DNA of 64,000 nt. Source: Chryseosolibacter sp964493505 (lineage in GTDB: Bacteria; Bacteroidota; Bacteroidia; Cytophagales; Cyclobacteriaceae). Under the pieces are notes generated by a model, which saw only the letters and a program-made list of their open reading frames with translations, ran no database searches and was not told the origin of the DNA. The position numbers were made by a program, and so were the translations under genes. Of this stretch, positions 17,627-26,018 are shown one piece after another. The stretch is from contig CAZBNP010000013.1 in NCBI GenBank assembly GCA_964493505.1, forward strand, positions 75,612-139,611, read 5' to 3'. Position 1 is the stretch's first letter. The number at the start of each line of letters is the position of its first letter.

Positions 17627-18820
17627 ATGAAGATCGGAATAGAAGTTCAGCGTTTGTTCAGAAATAAGAAGTTCGGGATTGAAACGTCATCGCTGGAGTT
17701 GATCAAAAGCCTGCGGAATCTGGAGCCGGCGTATCAATATGTACTCTTTGCCAAGGCGGATGTAGATCAGCGCTGCCTGGCGCCGTCCGATAATCTATCC
17801 GTCAAGCTCATCGGCGGAAAGTTGTTTGCAGACTTTGAACAATTCTACCTTCCGGTAGCCGCCGGGCGCGAACATGTGGATATCCTGCACTGCACCGGGA
17901 ACACCACGCCCTTCTTTTCACCGGTACCGGTAATTCAGACGTTACACGACGTGATCTTCATGGATCCCATCTCGACAGATGACAGTCTCTATCAACGAAT
18001 CGGAAATCACTACCGACGCCGAATAGTACCGCTCGTCACACCACGCAGCAAAGCCGTAATAACTGTGTCGCAGTACGAGAAACAAAGGATCATTCAACGA
18101 CTCGGTATCGATCGCAACAAGATACATGTGATCTACAACGGAATCAACGAACAACACTTCAACAACAGCTTCAAGGGCGACCGGAAGCTAGCCGTGCGTA
18201 TTCGATACAATCTTCCGGAAACATTCATATTTTTTCTCGGCAACGATGCGACACGAAAAAACCCGGAAAGGGTCATAGAGGCATACATCCAATATTCCTC
18301 GCAAGTCAACAATCCCATCCCGCTGGTAACCCCTGGCCTGTCTGACAAATTCATCACCGACCGGCTACACAAGTTCAATGCTCTGAACAAAAGACATTTG
18401 TTCATTATACCGGGCTATATCCATGACGAAGACCTGCCGGTGATGTACGGCATGTGCAAGGTGTTCTTGTTTCCCTCGCTTTCGGAAGGATTCGGAATGC
18501 CCTTGATTGAAGCGATGGCGTGTGGCGCCCCCGCAATAACGTCGTCTGCTTCGTGCCTCCCGGAAATAGCGGGAAGCGCTGCCGTACTTGTCGACCCCTA
18601 TAACGTCGGCGAGCTCGCCTCCGCAATACGCTCGCTTACCACCAACGACAACCTCAGAAACAAAATGATCACAGCAGGCCTGGCGAACGCCAGACGCTTC
18701 AGCTGGAAACGTACCGCGGAAAAAGTTCTCAACCTCTACGAGGCAGTCGCAGCCGAAGAAAGGATCGTGCCGAAGCAGGCGGGATTCCTGGAAAAATACG
18801 TTTTCTCAACACGACACTGA
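17627..18820 (+). CDS. Glycosyltransferase family 4 (cytoplasmic, GT-B)
   Basis: 397 residues, no membrane segment. The N-terminal part has HCTGNTTPFF and VIQTLHDVIFMDP. The C-terminal nucleotide-sugar domain has IFFLGNDATRKNPERVI, FIIPGYIHDEDLPVMYG, the EX7E-type motif FLFPSLSEGFGMPLIEAMACG (in two parts: FLFPSLSEGFG, MPLIEAMACG) and AAVLVDP. This is the standard GT4 (mannosyltransferase-like, retaining) pattern. It probably adds one sugar to the lipid-linked repeat unit. It starts 102 bases after the GT2 gene, in the same direction. Confidence 0.92.
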   Translation: MKIGIEVQRLFRNKKFGIETSSLELIKSLRNLEPAYQYVLFAKADVDQRCLAPSDNLSVKLIGGKLFADFEQFYLPVAAGREHVDILHCTGNTTPFFSPVPVIQTLHDVIFMDPISTDDSLYQRIGNHYRRRIVPLVTPRSKAVITVSQYEKQRIIQRLGIDRNKIHVIYNGINEQHFNNSFKGDRKLAVRIRYNLPETFIFFLGNDATRKNPERVIEAYIQYSSQVNNPIPLVTPGLSDKFITDRLHKFNALNKRHLFIIPGYIHDEDLPVMYGMCKVFLFPSLSEGFGMPLIEAMACGAPAITSSASCLPEIAGSAAVLVDPYNVGELASAIRSLTTNDNLRNKMITAGLANARRFSWKRTAEKVLNLYEAVAAEERIVPKQAGFLEKYVFSTRH

Positions 18821-18899
18821 TCGACCCCTACACCCTGTCAGCTGCTTCACGGCATGACATTTTTATTGCTGCATCATTACAGCCAATGAAACACCGCAT

Positions 18900-19985
18900 G
18901 TGAGAATAGTAAGGATCATAAAGCTGATTTCGATCAACATCCTTGTTTTCGCCGTCTTGCTGATAGCGACGAACTGGGCATGTGGAATCTACCTTCAGCG
19001 AGCAGCGAAATCCAACCGGTCGGAATTGCCTAACTACGAACATGAACGCGAACATGCGCGCGCGGTCTTTGCCGACTACAACAGGCTAAAGCACCGGTAC
19101 GAGCCATTTGTCGGATGGAAGACACTCCCCTATAACGGCAAGACGACACATATTTCCGATACGGGCCTGCGCACCCCCGATAGCGACACCCTCGCGAATG
19201 ATATCCGCCCGGTAGTCCGTTTCTTCGGAGGGTCTACCACCTGGGGAGAAGGCTCTGACGATCTTCACACCATACCCGCGTTATTCAACCAGGCCAACCC
19301 CGGATACAGGGTCATCAACCACGGTCAACTGGCCTACAATACACGACAGGAGCTTGATGCGCTGATCTCGCTGTACTCCACAGACCAACGAGCAGACATC
19401 GTAGTGTTTTATGATGGGGTCAACGATGCCGCATTTCTTTGTCCGGAGGAGATCCGGGAGCTCCCCGCCCACCGTCTGGTGCCCATGTACCGAGACAAAC
19501 TTTACACAGGGAGATTTGCGATTATAAAAGAACTCCTCACCAAGGTATTCATTGAAAACATCGCTGGCATAGTCCAAAAGATACGCTACGAACCGACGCC
19601 GGAAAACTCACCCTACGATTGCGTACGAAATCCGTCGAAAGCAGAGGCAATTGCCGAAATGATGGTGAGGAACTGGGAAATGGCACATGAGATCGTAACC
19701 AACCGAGGGGGCGCATTCTACGCCATCCTTCAGCCTGTCGCGTTTATCGGGAACCCGCGGGTAGACCATCTGGCACTCGACAACGAGTTGGGAAGAAATA
19801 TCAGAGAAATTTACGGCCGCGTCAGGATGAAGATCATCGAACGTCATCATCCATGGGTCATCGATCTTTCCCGTACCCTCGATGGCGATGAATATATCTT
19901 CATCGACTTTTGTCACATATCCCCCAACGGAAATAAAATCATCGCCCGGAGGATCTCCGAGAGTATTATGGAACTCAGGAAATAA
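18900..19985 (+). CDS. SGNH/GDSL-type hydrolase, membrane anchored
   Basis: 361 residues starting with GTG (an overlapping ATG at 18898 hits a stop at once). One N-terminal membrane anchor (about residues 5-27), then an extracytoplasmic SGNH domain: block I VRFFGGSTTWGEGSDD with the catalytic serine, a block with INHGQLAYNTRQELD, block III VVFYDGVNDAAF (Asn), and block V DFCHISPNGNKII with the Asp and His of the triad. All catalytic residues are present. The acyltransferase-3 gene begins right after the stop (19986), so the two are a unit. SGNH plus AT3 pairs usually O-acetylate polysaccharides, with the SGNH protein acting as acetyl-transferase or esterase outside the membrane. Confidence 0.88.
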   Translation: MRIVRIIKLISINILVFAVLLIATNWACGIYLQRAAKSNRSELPNYEHEREHARAVFADYNRLKHRYEPFVGWKTLPYNGKTTHISDTGLRTPDSDTLANDIRPVVRFFGGSTTWGEGSDDLHTIPALFNQANPGYRVINHGQLAYNTRQELDALISLYSTDQRADIVVFYDGVNDAAFLCPEEIRELPAHRLVPMYRDKLYTGRFAIIKELLTKVFIENIAGIVQKIRYEPTPENSPYDCVRNPSKAEAIAEMMVRNWEMAHEIVTNRGGAFYAILQPVAFIGNPRVDHLALDNELGRNIREIYGRVRMKIIERHHPWVIDLSRTLDGDEYIFIDFCHISPNGNKIIARRISESIMELRK

Positions 19986-21047
19986 ATGCGTCAATTTCTA
20001 CCATACATACATTTCCTAAGAGGCACCGCAATCCTCTATGTTATTGCTGTTCATGCGCGTGGATTCACGTCTTTCTGGCATTCATCACCAGAGGCATATA
20101 CCATACTCGACAGTTTCAGCGATCCATCGGAAGGCAATGGAACAACTCTCTTCTTATTCATAGGAGGGTTCCTGTTTCAGTATCTTACGGCTGCAAACTT
20201 CGATTTCGGGAAATACATAACGCAGAAGTTCAGGAACCTCATCCTTCCCTATCTTATCATCTCCATTCCGCTGATCTGGATTCGGCTGCATACAGACTTT
20301 CGCACACCGGGACTTCCTGACGGCTTTCACCAATGGACCGTTCTTCACCAGGGAGGGCATCTCCTTCTGACCGGTTCCCATCTCCCTCCCTTCTGGTTTA
20401 TTTCAACGATCATTCTGTTTTACTTCTCCTCCCCTCTCCTGCACGCTATCGACAATCCACGTTTTTACATGTACGTCTTTCCCGTCATGATTGTCGCATG
20501 TATGTTTACATACCGCCCGGAATACAGCGCCAATCCCTTGCTGTCATACCTGCACTATATACCGGTCTATATAACCGGTATGTGGGCGAGTCGCTACAGG
20601 AATCAAATTCTGTCAGGCAAGGGGCCAATCCCCCACATTCTTCTGATTATCTATCTCGGTTTGTGCGCCGGTGAACTGGCCGGGTGGATTACAACGTCGA
20701 GGGGCATCACCTTCGAAGATGTGTTATCCGGAACCATCGTCTTCAACGTGTATCTCTTCAAAGCAATGGTCCTGTGTTTTTTCTGGCTCATATTCTTCTA
20801 TCGACTTCGCGAAGAATCGCTGCCTATGCTCAGCTTGCTGGGCAGTTACAGCTTCGGCCTGTTCTTCGTACACTATTTCTTCATCAGCATATCGAGAAAA
20901 GTCTTTGAACTTGGCAGCATGACGTTCGACTTCTCGCTGCTCACCTACCTGATCTACTTCCTTCTGATTCTGATAGCAGGAGTCATGACCGTTTACTGCG
21001 TAAAAAAAATTACCGGCCGGTACAGCCGTTACCTGATAGGCAGCTGA
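19986..21047 (+). CDS. Acyltransferase 3 family membrane protein (probable polysaccharide O-acetyltransferase)
   Basis: 353 residues with about ten membrane segments. The N-terminus has the family start FLPYIHFLRGTAILYVIAVHARG, with the arginine and histidine that are thought to handle acetyl-CoA. Further motifs are LFLFIGGFLFQYL, FWFISTIILFYFSSPLL and SYSFGLFFVHYFFI (late conserved histidine). The gene follows the SGNH gene with no gap, which supports joint O-acetylation of the exopolysaccharide. Acceptor and position unknown. It converges with the beta-helix gene, with 3 bases between their stops. Confidence 0.9.
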   Translation: MRQFLPYIHFLRGTAILYVIAVHARGFTSFWHSSPEAYTILDSFSDPSEGNGTTLFLFIGGFLFQYLTAANFDFGKYITQKFRNLILPYLIISIPLIWIRLHTDFRTPGLPDGFHQWTVLHQGGHLLLTGSHLPPFWFISTIILFYFSSPLLHAIDNPRFYMYVFPVMIVACMFTYRPEYSANPLLSYLHYIPVYITGMWASRYRNQILSGKGPIPHILLIIYLGLCAGELAGWITTSRGITFEDVLSGTIVFNVYLFKAMVLCFFWLIFFYRLREESLPMLSLLGSYSFGLFFVHYFFISISRKVFELGSMTFDFSLLTYLIYFLLILIAGVMTVYCVKKITGRYSRYLIGS

Positions 21048-21050
21048 CCG

Positions 21051-22709
21051 TTATGGCAATATGGCTTCCCGAAAACCAAACCCCATTCTCGACCAGTAGT
21101 TTCCTTCGACCAGTCGAAGGTCATCGGGAGGAAAAGCTGATTGCGACTGCAAAGCATCCCACCCTCGCTGGTCGCTCCTGACGCCGTTCTCATCCCAGGT
21201 CAGCCTGACAAAATAGGGATGATCACCCGGACGTCTTTTATCCGCCACATGCGTTTTCAAACATTTGAAAAAGCTGAATTCGCCGAGAGTTTCTATGGCG
21301 ATATCCCCTTCCTTCCACCGTGTCGGTGCTCCCGCGTCCGCTCCCATGCCTTTGGAGACCGGGAAGTACGCGCCATAGGTGGGATGCCACTGTTGGATGC
21401 GATGCGCAGGTTCGTAAAATCCGCTATTGACATAGCTGGGGGCGGGTAGTTCACGCGCCACTATTTTTCCAACCGATATACCGTCGGTGCTTTCGAATAC
21501 CCTGCTCTTACTCCCGTCGTGAAAAATATTATCAAAGGCAAAGGGGTCGGTACCGTACTTCCTTGAAATAAAGAAATTGCGCTCCCGCCTGCCGGTTTCG
21601 TTGTAATACACCTCGGTGATCCCGCGGAAGTACAGGCTGTCGAAATACCATCGCGTGCCAAAGCTGGCAGATCGATGGAGGTACATCCCCGTATCCCTTC
21701 CATCGTTGAAGAGGACATTGGATATCCTGCTGGAGCCAGGCGCACCGGTCGATTCCGAACCGAAGGGCATAAGTCCGATACTACCATATCCATCGACAAT
21801 GATATGATGCAGCCTGTTATCCCCTGCATCAACAACCCACTGGATACCCGTATCCTGGCCGCTCATAAACTCATTCATCCAGCGGACATCGGCGGCGAAA
21901 ATAGTGACGTGGTGAATGTCAGCACCGCCTGCCACGTGCTGGATCTGAAGTGCCTCGGCCGCCGTGCGGGCAATCACGCCGTGGTGTACCTTCAGATTCT
22001 TAAGCTTGGCAAAAGAGTCGCGGTGAGTGCCTCCCAGGTATTGCCCTTCGCCATTACCCGTGTCGTGAATGTAGAAATTGCAGATCTCGACCGATTCAAC
22101 CGTGATATCCTCTTTTCCCCCGCTGATACGAACACCCGAGAAGCCATGCTGCGCTTCAAATCCTTTCATACTAATAGTGCCTCCGTCGAGTACATTAATA
22201 TTGTAAGCATGTCCGCCCATCTGGTTTCCTATGACGTGAAACCCGAAGCTTCCGGTCAGAAACGTTCGTGGGACCGGCCACGCACTGAGACCCGGGAAGT
22301 CGGAACTTTCGCCGTCGAGTTCAAAATTCAAAATCCCCTGACACACAAAGCTACGCGCAACCACACGCGTATCCGGAATGTTTTTCACCCGCACAGACTT
22401 AATATGCCAGGGCGTCGTCGATTTCGATGTATTGCAGAACTTGAGTTCATTCACCGGGCCAAGGCGATCGCCGTCAATCCATATTGTCGCATTCTCCCGC
22501 AGTTGCGGCCATTGTTTTGGCATGAAGTAATAGATCACATCCCGCTTTCCATCGTTCGTTCGGGTAGGCGTATCGATGACAAGATCGCCGGGAGTAATAT
22601 AGGAACCGTAAACCTGCCTGTCGGCCACTGTAGCGATGCGATTCTGAGCGCACAGCGGGCCACCCAGGACGATAACAACCAGAAGATACCCGAATGAATA
22701 GAACCTCAT
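21051..22709 (-). CDS. Secreted protein with parallel beta-helix-like repeats
   Basis: 552 residues with a signal peptide (MRFYSFGYLLVVIVLGGPLCAQ). The middle (about residues 150-330) has short, glycine- and asparagine-rich repeated turns typical of right-handed parallel beta-helices (GTISMKGF, SGVRISGGKED, LKNLKVHHGVIA, DIHHVTIFAADV, LHHIIVDGYGSIG). The C-terminal part (about 430-552) has WKEGDIAIETLGEFSFFKCL, which resembles a small carbohydrate-binding or chitin-binding-like fold (inference). Beta-helix proteins of this kind are often polysaccharide lyases, epimerases or depolymerases. Lying in the polysaccharide locus, it may trim or modify the exported polymer. No catalytic motif can be pinned down. 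The ATG at 22709 is chosen over a TTG at 22715. Confidence 0.78.
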   Translation of the reverse strand: MRFYSFGYLLVVIVLGGPLCAQNRIATVADRQVYGSYITPGDLVIDTPTRTNDGKRDVIYYFMPKQWPQLRENATIWIDGDRLGPVNELKFCNTSKSTTPWHIKSVRVKNIPDTRVVARSFVCQGILNFELDGESSDFPGLSAWPVPRTFLTGSFGFHVIGNQMGGHAYNINVLDGGTISMKGFEAQHGFSGVRISGGKEDITVESVEICNFYIHDTGNGEGQYLGGTHRDSFAKLKNLKVHHGVIARTAAEALQIQHVAGGADIHHVTIFAADVRWMNEFMSGQDTGIQWVVDAGDNRLHHIIVDGYGSIGLMPFGSESTGAPGSSRISNVLFNDGRDTGMYLHRSASFGTRWYFDSLYFRGITEVYYNETGRRERNFFISRKYGTDPFAFDNIFHDGSKSRVFESTDGISVGKIVARELPAPSYVNSGFYEPAHRIQQWHPTYGAYFPVSKGMGADAGAPTRWKEGDIAIETLGEFSFFKCLKTHVADKRRPGDHPYFVRLTWDENGVRSDQRGWDALQSQSAFPPDDLRLVEGNYWSRMGFGFREAILP

Positions 22710-22750
22710 AGGCAATCATTAAAAGAAGGTGTCTGTCGCCGCCCTATTGT

Positions 22751-23788
22751 CTAATTCAGCAACGGATGCCCGTTGCGGGGAAGGCAGCAGTCGTCTTTCA
22801 GTCTTATCACTACCCTGCCTTTGGTCTTGCCGGAAAGGATAGCATCGATGTAGGTATCTTTCAATTCCTCAAGTCCGATCTCGCTGGCAATGGCAGGAAG
22901 TTTATCGCATACATTCCAATCGCGTATAAGTTTATCCCATAATTTCAACCGCAGATCCATAGGCGTCTGTCCCGCGCCAATACCGAGCAGGTTAACTCCG
23001 TTGAGGATAAAAGGATAGATCGTTGTTGAAAAATGAGTCGCCGAGAGCAGTCCCGTAGCCACAACATTCCCATCGCGCCGACAGCGTTTGAGCAACGTCG
23101 TAAGCATGGTACCGCTCACGGTATCGATCGCACCTGCCCACATTGCCCGCGAAAGCGGTTTACCCAGCGAGTCGTTGAGAAACTCGCGCGGCTCTATGCG
23201 GGTGGCACCGAGGAACCGTAGGTAGTCGTGAGCGTCGGGTTTCCCCGTTACAGCAATAACTTCATAACCCGCTTTCGCGAGAATAGAAACAGCGAGGCTG
23301 CCAACGCCACCGGTTGAACCGGTTACGACAATCGGGCCGTCGTCCGGTGTCTGGCCCATCAACTCCATCTTGTACAACGCGTAGGCTGCGGTAAATCCAG
23401 CTGTACCTATCGTCATGCAGTCTCTGCAGGAAAGGATGGAGGGCTTGGTGATAAGCCAATCGGACGGAACCCGGATAAACTCCGCGAAAGCGCCGGATGT
23501 ATTCATGCCGAGGTCGTACCCGGTAACAAATACTTCCGCTCCCTTGCTGTACTTCTCCGACGAACTCGCGACCACTTCTCCCGCCGCTTCGATACCTGGC
23601 GTGTGTGGAAATGTACGGGTGATGCCTTTGTGTCCCGTCGCGGATAGTCCGTCTTTGTAATTCAAAGCTGAATAATGGACCCGCACAAGGACATCGCCCG
23701 CAGGCAAGTCATCGGTTTCTCGCTGAACAATCTCTCTTTCGAATTTTCCTTCAGGAGTCTCGGTGATCAGTAACGCCTTGTATTGCAT
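22751..23788 (-). CDS. YhdH/AcuI-type zinc-independent medium-chain reductase
   Basis: 345 residues of the quinone oxidoreductase branch of medium-chain dehydrogenases, YhdH/YhfP type, whose characterised members reduce acryloyl-CoA with NADPH. Markers: YSALNYKDGLSATG, PGIEAAGEV, AFAEFIRVPSDW and the nucleotide-binding loop VVTGSTGGVGSLAVSIL (about 150-166). The late motif LLGIGAGQTPMDLRLKLWD also fits. No zinc-ligand cysteine cluster is present. It is probably not part of the polysaccharide pathway; it lies between the beta-helix gene and the epimerase pair, and a likely terminator separates it from the latter. Confidence 0.9.
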   Translation of the reverse strand: MQYKALLITETPEGKFEREIVQRETDDLPAGDVLVRVHYSALNYKDGLSATGHKGITRTFPHTPGIEAAGEVVASSSEKYSKGAEVFVTGYDLGMNTSGAFAEFIRVPSDWLITKPSILSCRDCMTIGTAGFTAAYALYKMELMGQTPDDGPIVVTGSTGGVGSLAVSILAKAGYEVIAVTGKPDAHDYLRFLGATRIEPREFLNDSLGKPLSRAMWAGAIDTVSGTMLTTLLKRCRRDGNVVATGLLSATHFSTTIYPFILNGVNLLGIGAGQTPMDLRLKLWDKLIRDWNVCDKLPAIASEIGLEELKDTYIDAILSGKTKGRVVIRLKDDCCLPRNGHPLLN

Positions 23789-23819
23789 TAGGTTTTCGGT
23801 TGAAACCTATATGCTTAAA

Positions 23820-23843
23820 AAACTGTACCTGCTGATACAGTTT
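23820..23843 (-). terminator. Rho-independent terminator after the dprE1/dprE2-like pair
   Basis: On the minus strand, a perfect 8-bp stem (AAACTGTA ... TACAGTTT) with an 8-base loop is followed directly by a run of T (six T in all, counting stem bases). It sits 33 bases past the stop of the SDR gene and 32 bases before the start of the reductase gene, so it would end the epimerase operon. The stem is AT-rich, so strength may be moderate. Confidence 0.55.
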
Positions 23844-23875
23844 AACTCACGTGAAGCGGCGATTTCACCGCGGCC

Positions 23876-24610
23876 TTAGAGCTTCAGTTTCTTGAATATT
23901 CCCTCTGGAATAAATCGAATTACCAGCATGATCAGACGCCAGACAGGGAGAACGTAGAGCACATTCTTACGGCGGCGAATGGCTATTGATATCTTTTGGG
24001 CAACCTTTCCGGGAGAGGCGGTAAGGATACCTGGCGTTTCCAGTCCTTCGATCATCTTCGTCTTTACAAAGCCTGGTTTGACTGTCATCACGTGGACACC
24101 GTGGTGGAACATGCGGTTCCGAAGACCTGACAAATATGCGGTAAATCCAGCCTTCGCGCTCCCGTAAATATAGTTGCTTTGCCTCCCGCGCTCTCCTGCT
24201 ACCGAACTGATACCGATGATCATTCCCTTCTTCCTGCTCTGAAAGTCGTTGGCGACGATATTAAGAATAGAGACAGCGCCGGTAAAGTTCGCGGCGATTA
24301 CACCGTGACATTGCTCCCAGTCGCGTTCTGCCGATGGCTGATCGCCAAGCATACCAAAAACACAGATCACAATATCGGGTTTCTCCGGCAGCGCCTCGTA
24401 AAAGGCTGCGTGGCCGCCGAAATCGAGCGCATCAAACTGCGCGGCAGATACCATCACCTTGTAACGGACGTGAAGATCACCTTCCATCGCAGCTAGCCTG
24501 TCGGTATTACGGGCTGCAAGCGTGATAGAGTATCTTTCCATGGCAAGTTGTCGGGCAATCGCTACTGCCATATCTGAAGTAGCGCCGAGGATCAATACAT
24601 TTTCCTCCAT
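23876..24610 (-). CDS. SDR oxidoreductase, DprE2-like (keto-reductase of a polyprenyl-phospho-sugar epimerase)
   Basis: 244 residues. NAD(P)-binding motif VLILGATSDMAVAIARQL (about 5-22), a D-F motif (AQFDALDFGG), the NN-type loop and the active site with S in IGISSVAGERGRQSNY and YxxxK (YIYGSAKAGF). A hydrophobic C-terminal stretch (LYVLPVWRLIMLVIRFIPEGIF) suggests membrane contact. Its start overlaps the stop of the FAD oxidoreductase gene by one base. In mycobacteria the DprE1-DprE2 pair turns decaprenylphosphoryl-ribose into decaprenylphosphoryl-arabinose through a 2-keto intermediate, and this SDR matches DprE2 in size, motif and context. The sugar used here is not known. Confidence 0.85.
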   Translation of the reverse strand: MEENVLILGATSDMAVAIARQLAMERYSITLAARNTDRLAAMEGDLHVRYKVMVSAAQFDALDFGGHAAFYEALPEKPDIVICVFGMLGDQPSAERDWEQCHGVIAANFTGAVSILNIVANDFQSRKKGMIIGISSVAGERGRQSNYIYGSAKAGFTAYLSGLRNRMFHHGVHVMTVKPGFVKTKMIEGLETPGILTASPGKVAQKISIAIRRRKNVLYVLPVWRLIMLVIRFIPEGIFKKLKL

Positions 24611-25929
24611 TAAGGTTTTAGGGTTAGCCTTTCTGACAAGCCTGAAACGAACCGATTGTCCGGATCGTATTTCGTCAGAATATTCTTGAATTCAGGGGCA
24701 TTCGCATACGTTTGCCAGAATATTTCTTTTTTCATCCTGGCGTCTTTCGACAAATAGATTCTCCCGCCGTAGTCGGCCACAATAATATCCAGTTCATCAA
24801 GAAATTCAAACAAGCCGGGTTGAATCGGGAAGTCAAGCGCCAGCGTATAGCCCTTCATCGGAAACGAAATAAGATCGTCCTGCTCGCCAAACAACTTCAA
24901 TACAGCGAGAAACGATCCCGCGCCACGCAGGCTGATGCGTGTGAGAATATCGACTAGGCCCTCCTTTCCGGACGAAAATGGCAATACAAACTGATACTGA
25001 ACAAAACCTCTCCGGCCGTATATCTTGTTCCAGTTCAATATTGAATCAAGGGGGTAGAAAAAGCCATCGTAATGAACCACGCCATCCATCACCTTCTTGT
25101 AGTTTTTTGCGTAATAGAGCGCATTGAACGCCTTTACGGTAACACTGTTCAGTGCAAATGACGGTAAGTAAAAAGGCACAGTCATCAGCGCCTTTTCTCT
25201 CGCCACCAGTACCTTGCGATGCTTCACTTCATCAGCGTTCGCATGCTCGCCCGCAATGAGGATACTGCGACCGAAATGTTTTCCTTTTCTCAGGCAATCT
25301 ATCCATGCCACCGTGTAGGTCCACCCGCTGTTCTCCTCGAAAAGCGCCATAACTTCATCCAGATTACGCGCCTTTATCTGCCTCTGCCTGATATAGGCAG
25401 TGCTGATGCGTTTCAACCGGAATTTCACATCAAGGACGATCCCGGTAAGCCCCATTCCTCCGCAGGTGGCCCAGAAAAGATCTTCGCGCTGGGTTGGTCC
25501 GCAAACAAATGTCTCACCGGTTCCGGTCAGTATTGACATGGAGATAATATGCCTGGAAAAAGACCCGTCGACATGGTGATTCTTGCCGTGTACGTCAGAG
25601 GCTACAGCTCCCCCTATCGTGATGAACTTTGTCCCCGGTGTGACGGGCAAGAACCATCCGCGGGGAACAATTATCTGCAGCAGATCCGACAGTAACAGGC
25701 CGCTTTGGCACGTAATTATACCGGTAATTTCATCGAAGGCGAGAACCTTGTCGTACCGAAGTGTATTGACGACTTCCGAAGACAGAGACGCGTCACCATA
25801 ACAACGTCCATTGCCATGCGCAATCGATGAGGGGCCGAGTTTCAATGCGATTTCTTTCCCGTAATCGAAAGAAATCTCCCTGGCTTCAACGACAGGATAG
25901 TTGTTCCAGTTAGTGATCAGCTTCTTCAT
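24610..25929 (-). CDS. FAD-linked oxidoreductase, DprE1-like (polyprenyl-phospho-sugar 2-epimerase, oxidase part)
   Basis: 439 residues. FAD-binding (VAO/PCMH) domain: SIAHGNGRCYGDASLS (about 36-51), PVTPGTKFITIGGAVASDVHGKNHH (as PVTPGTKFITIGG and AVASDVHGKNHH), and GGMGLTGIVLDVKF. This VHGKNHH stretch is the DprE1 signature; the C-terminal PIQPG...LDELD and GGRIYLSKDARM are also shared. DprE1 oxidises C2 of the polyprenyl-phospho-ribose, after which DprE2 reduces it. It is co-translated with the SDR gene. The start at 25929 (MKKLITNWNNY) is chosen over an upstream start at 26004 because family similarity begins there. Divergent from the GT-C-like membrane gene. Confidence 0.88.
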   Translation of the reverse strand: MKKLITNWNNYPVVEAREISFDYGKEIALKLGPSSIAHGNGRCYGDASLSSEVVNTLRYDKVLAFDEITGIITCQSGLLLSDLLQIIVPRGWFLPVTPGTKFITIGGAVASDVHGKNHHVDGSFSRHIISMSILTGTGETFVCGPTQREDLFWATCGGMGLTGIVLDVKFRLKRISTAYIRQRQIKARNLDEVMALFEENSGWTYTVAWIDCLRKGKHFGRSILIAGEHANADEVKHRKVLVAREKALMTVPFYLPSFALNSVTVKAFNALYYAKNYKKVMDGVVHYDGFFYPLDSILNWNKIYGRRGFVQYQFVLPFSSGKEGLVDILTRISLRGAGSFLAVLKLFGEQDDLISFPMKGYTLALDFPIQPGLFEFLDELDIIVADYGGRIYLSKDARMKKEIFWQTYANAPEFKNILTKYDPDNRFVSGLSERLTLKP

Positions 25930-26018
25930 GCGACAATGTGGATAAAAAACTTCTCCCGCGCGGGTTCGACCCTCTAAGAACACAATTTTAGACCGATTTT
26001 TCAATCATTCCGCAAAAT

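Noticed and set aside
21675..22697. A 340-codon open frame on the plus strand
   Set aside because: Antisense to the beta-helix gene, with many H, R and I residues and no recognisable motif; the minus frame has a signal peptide and repeats.
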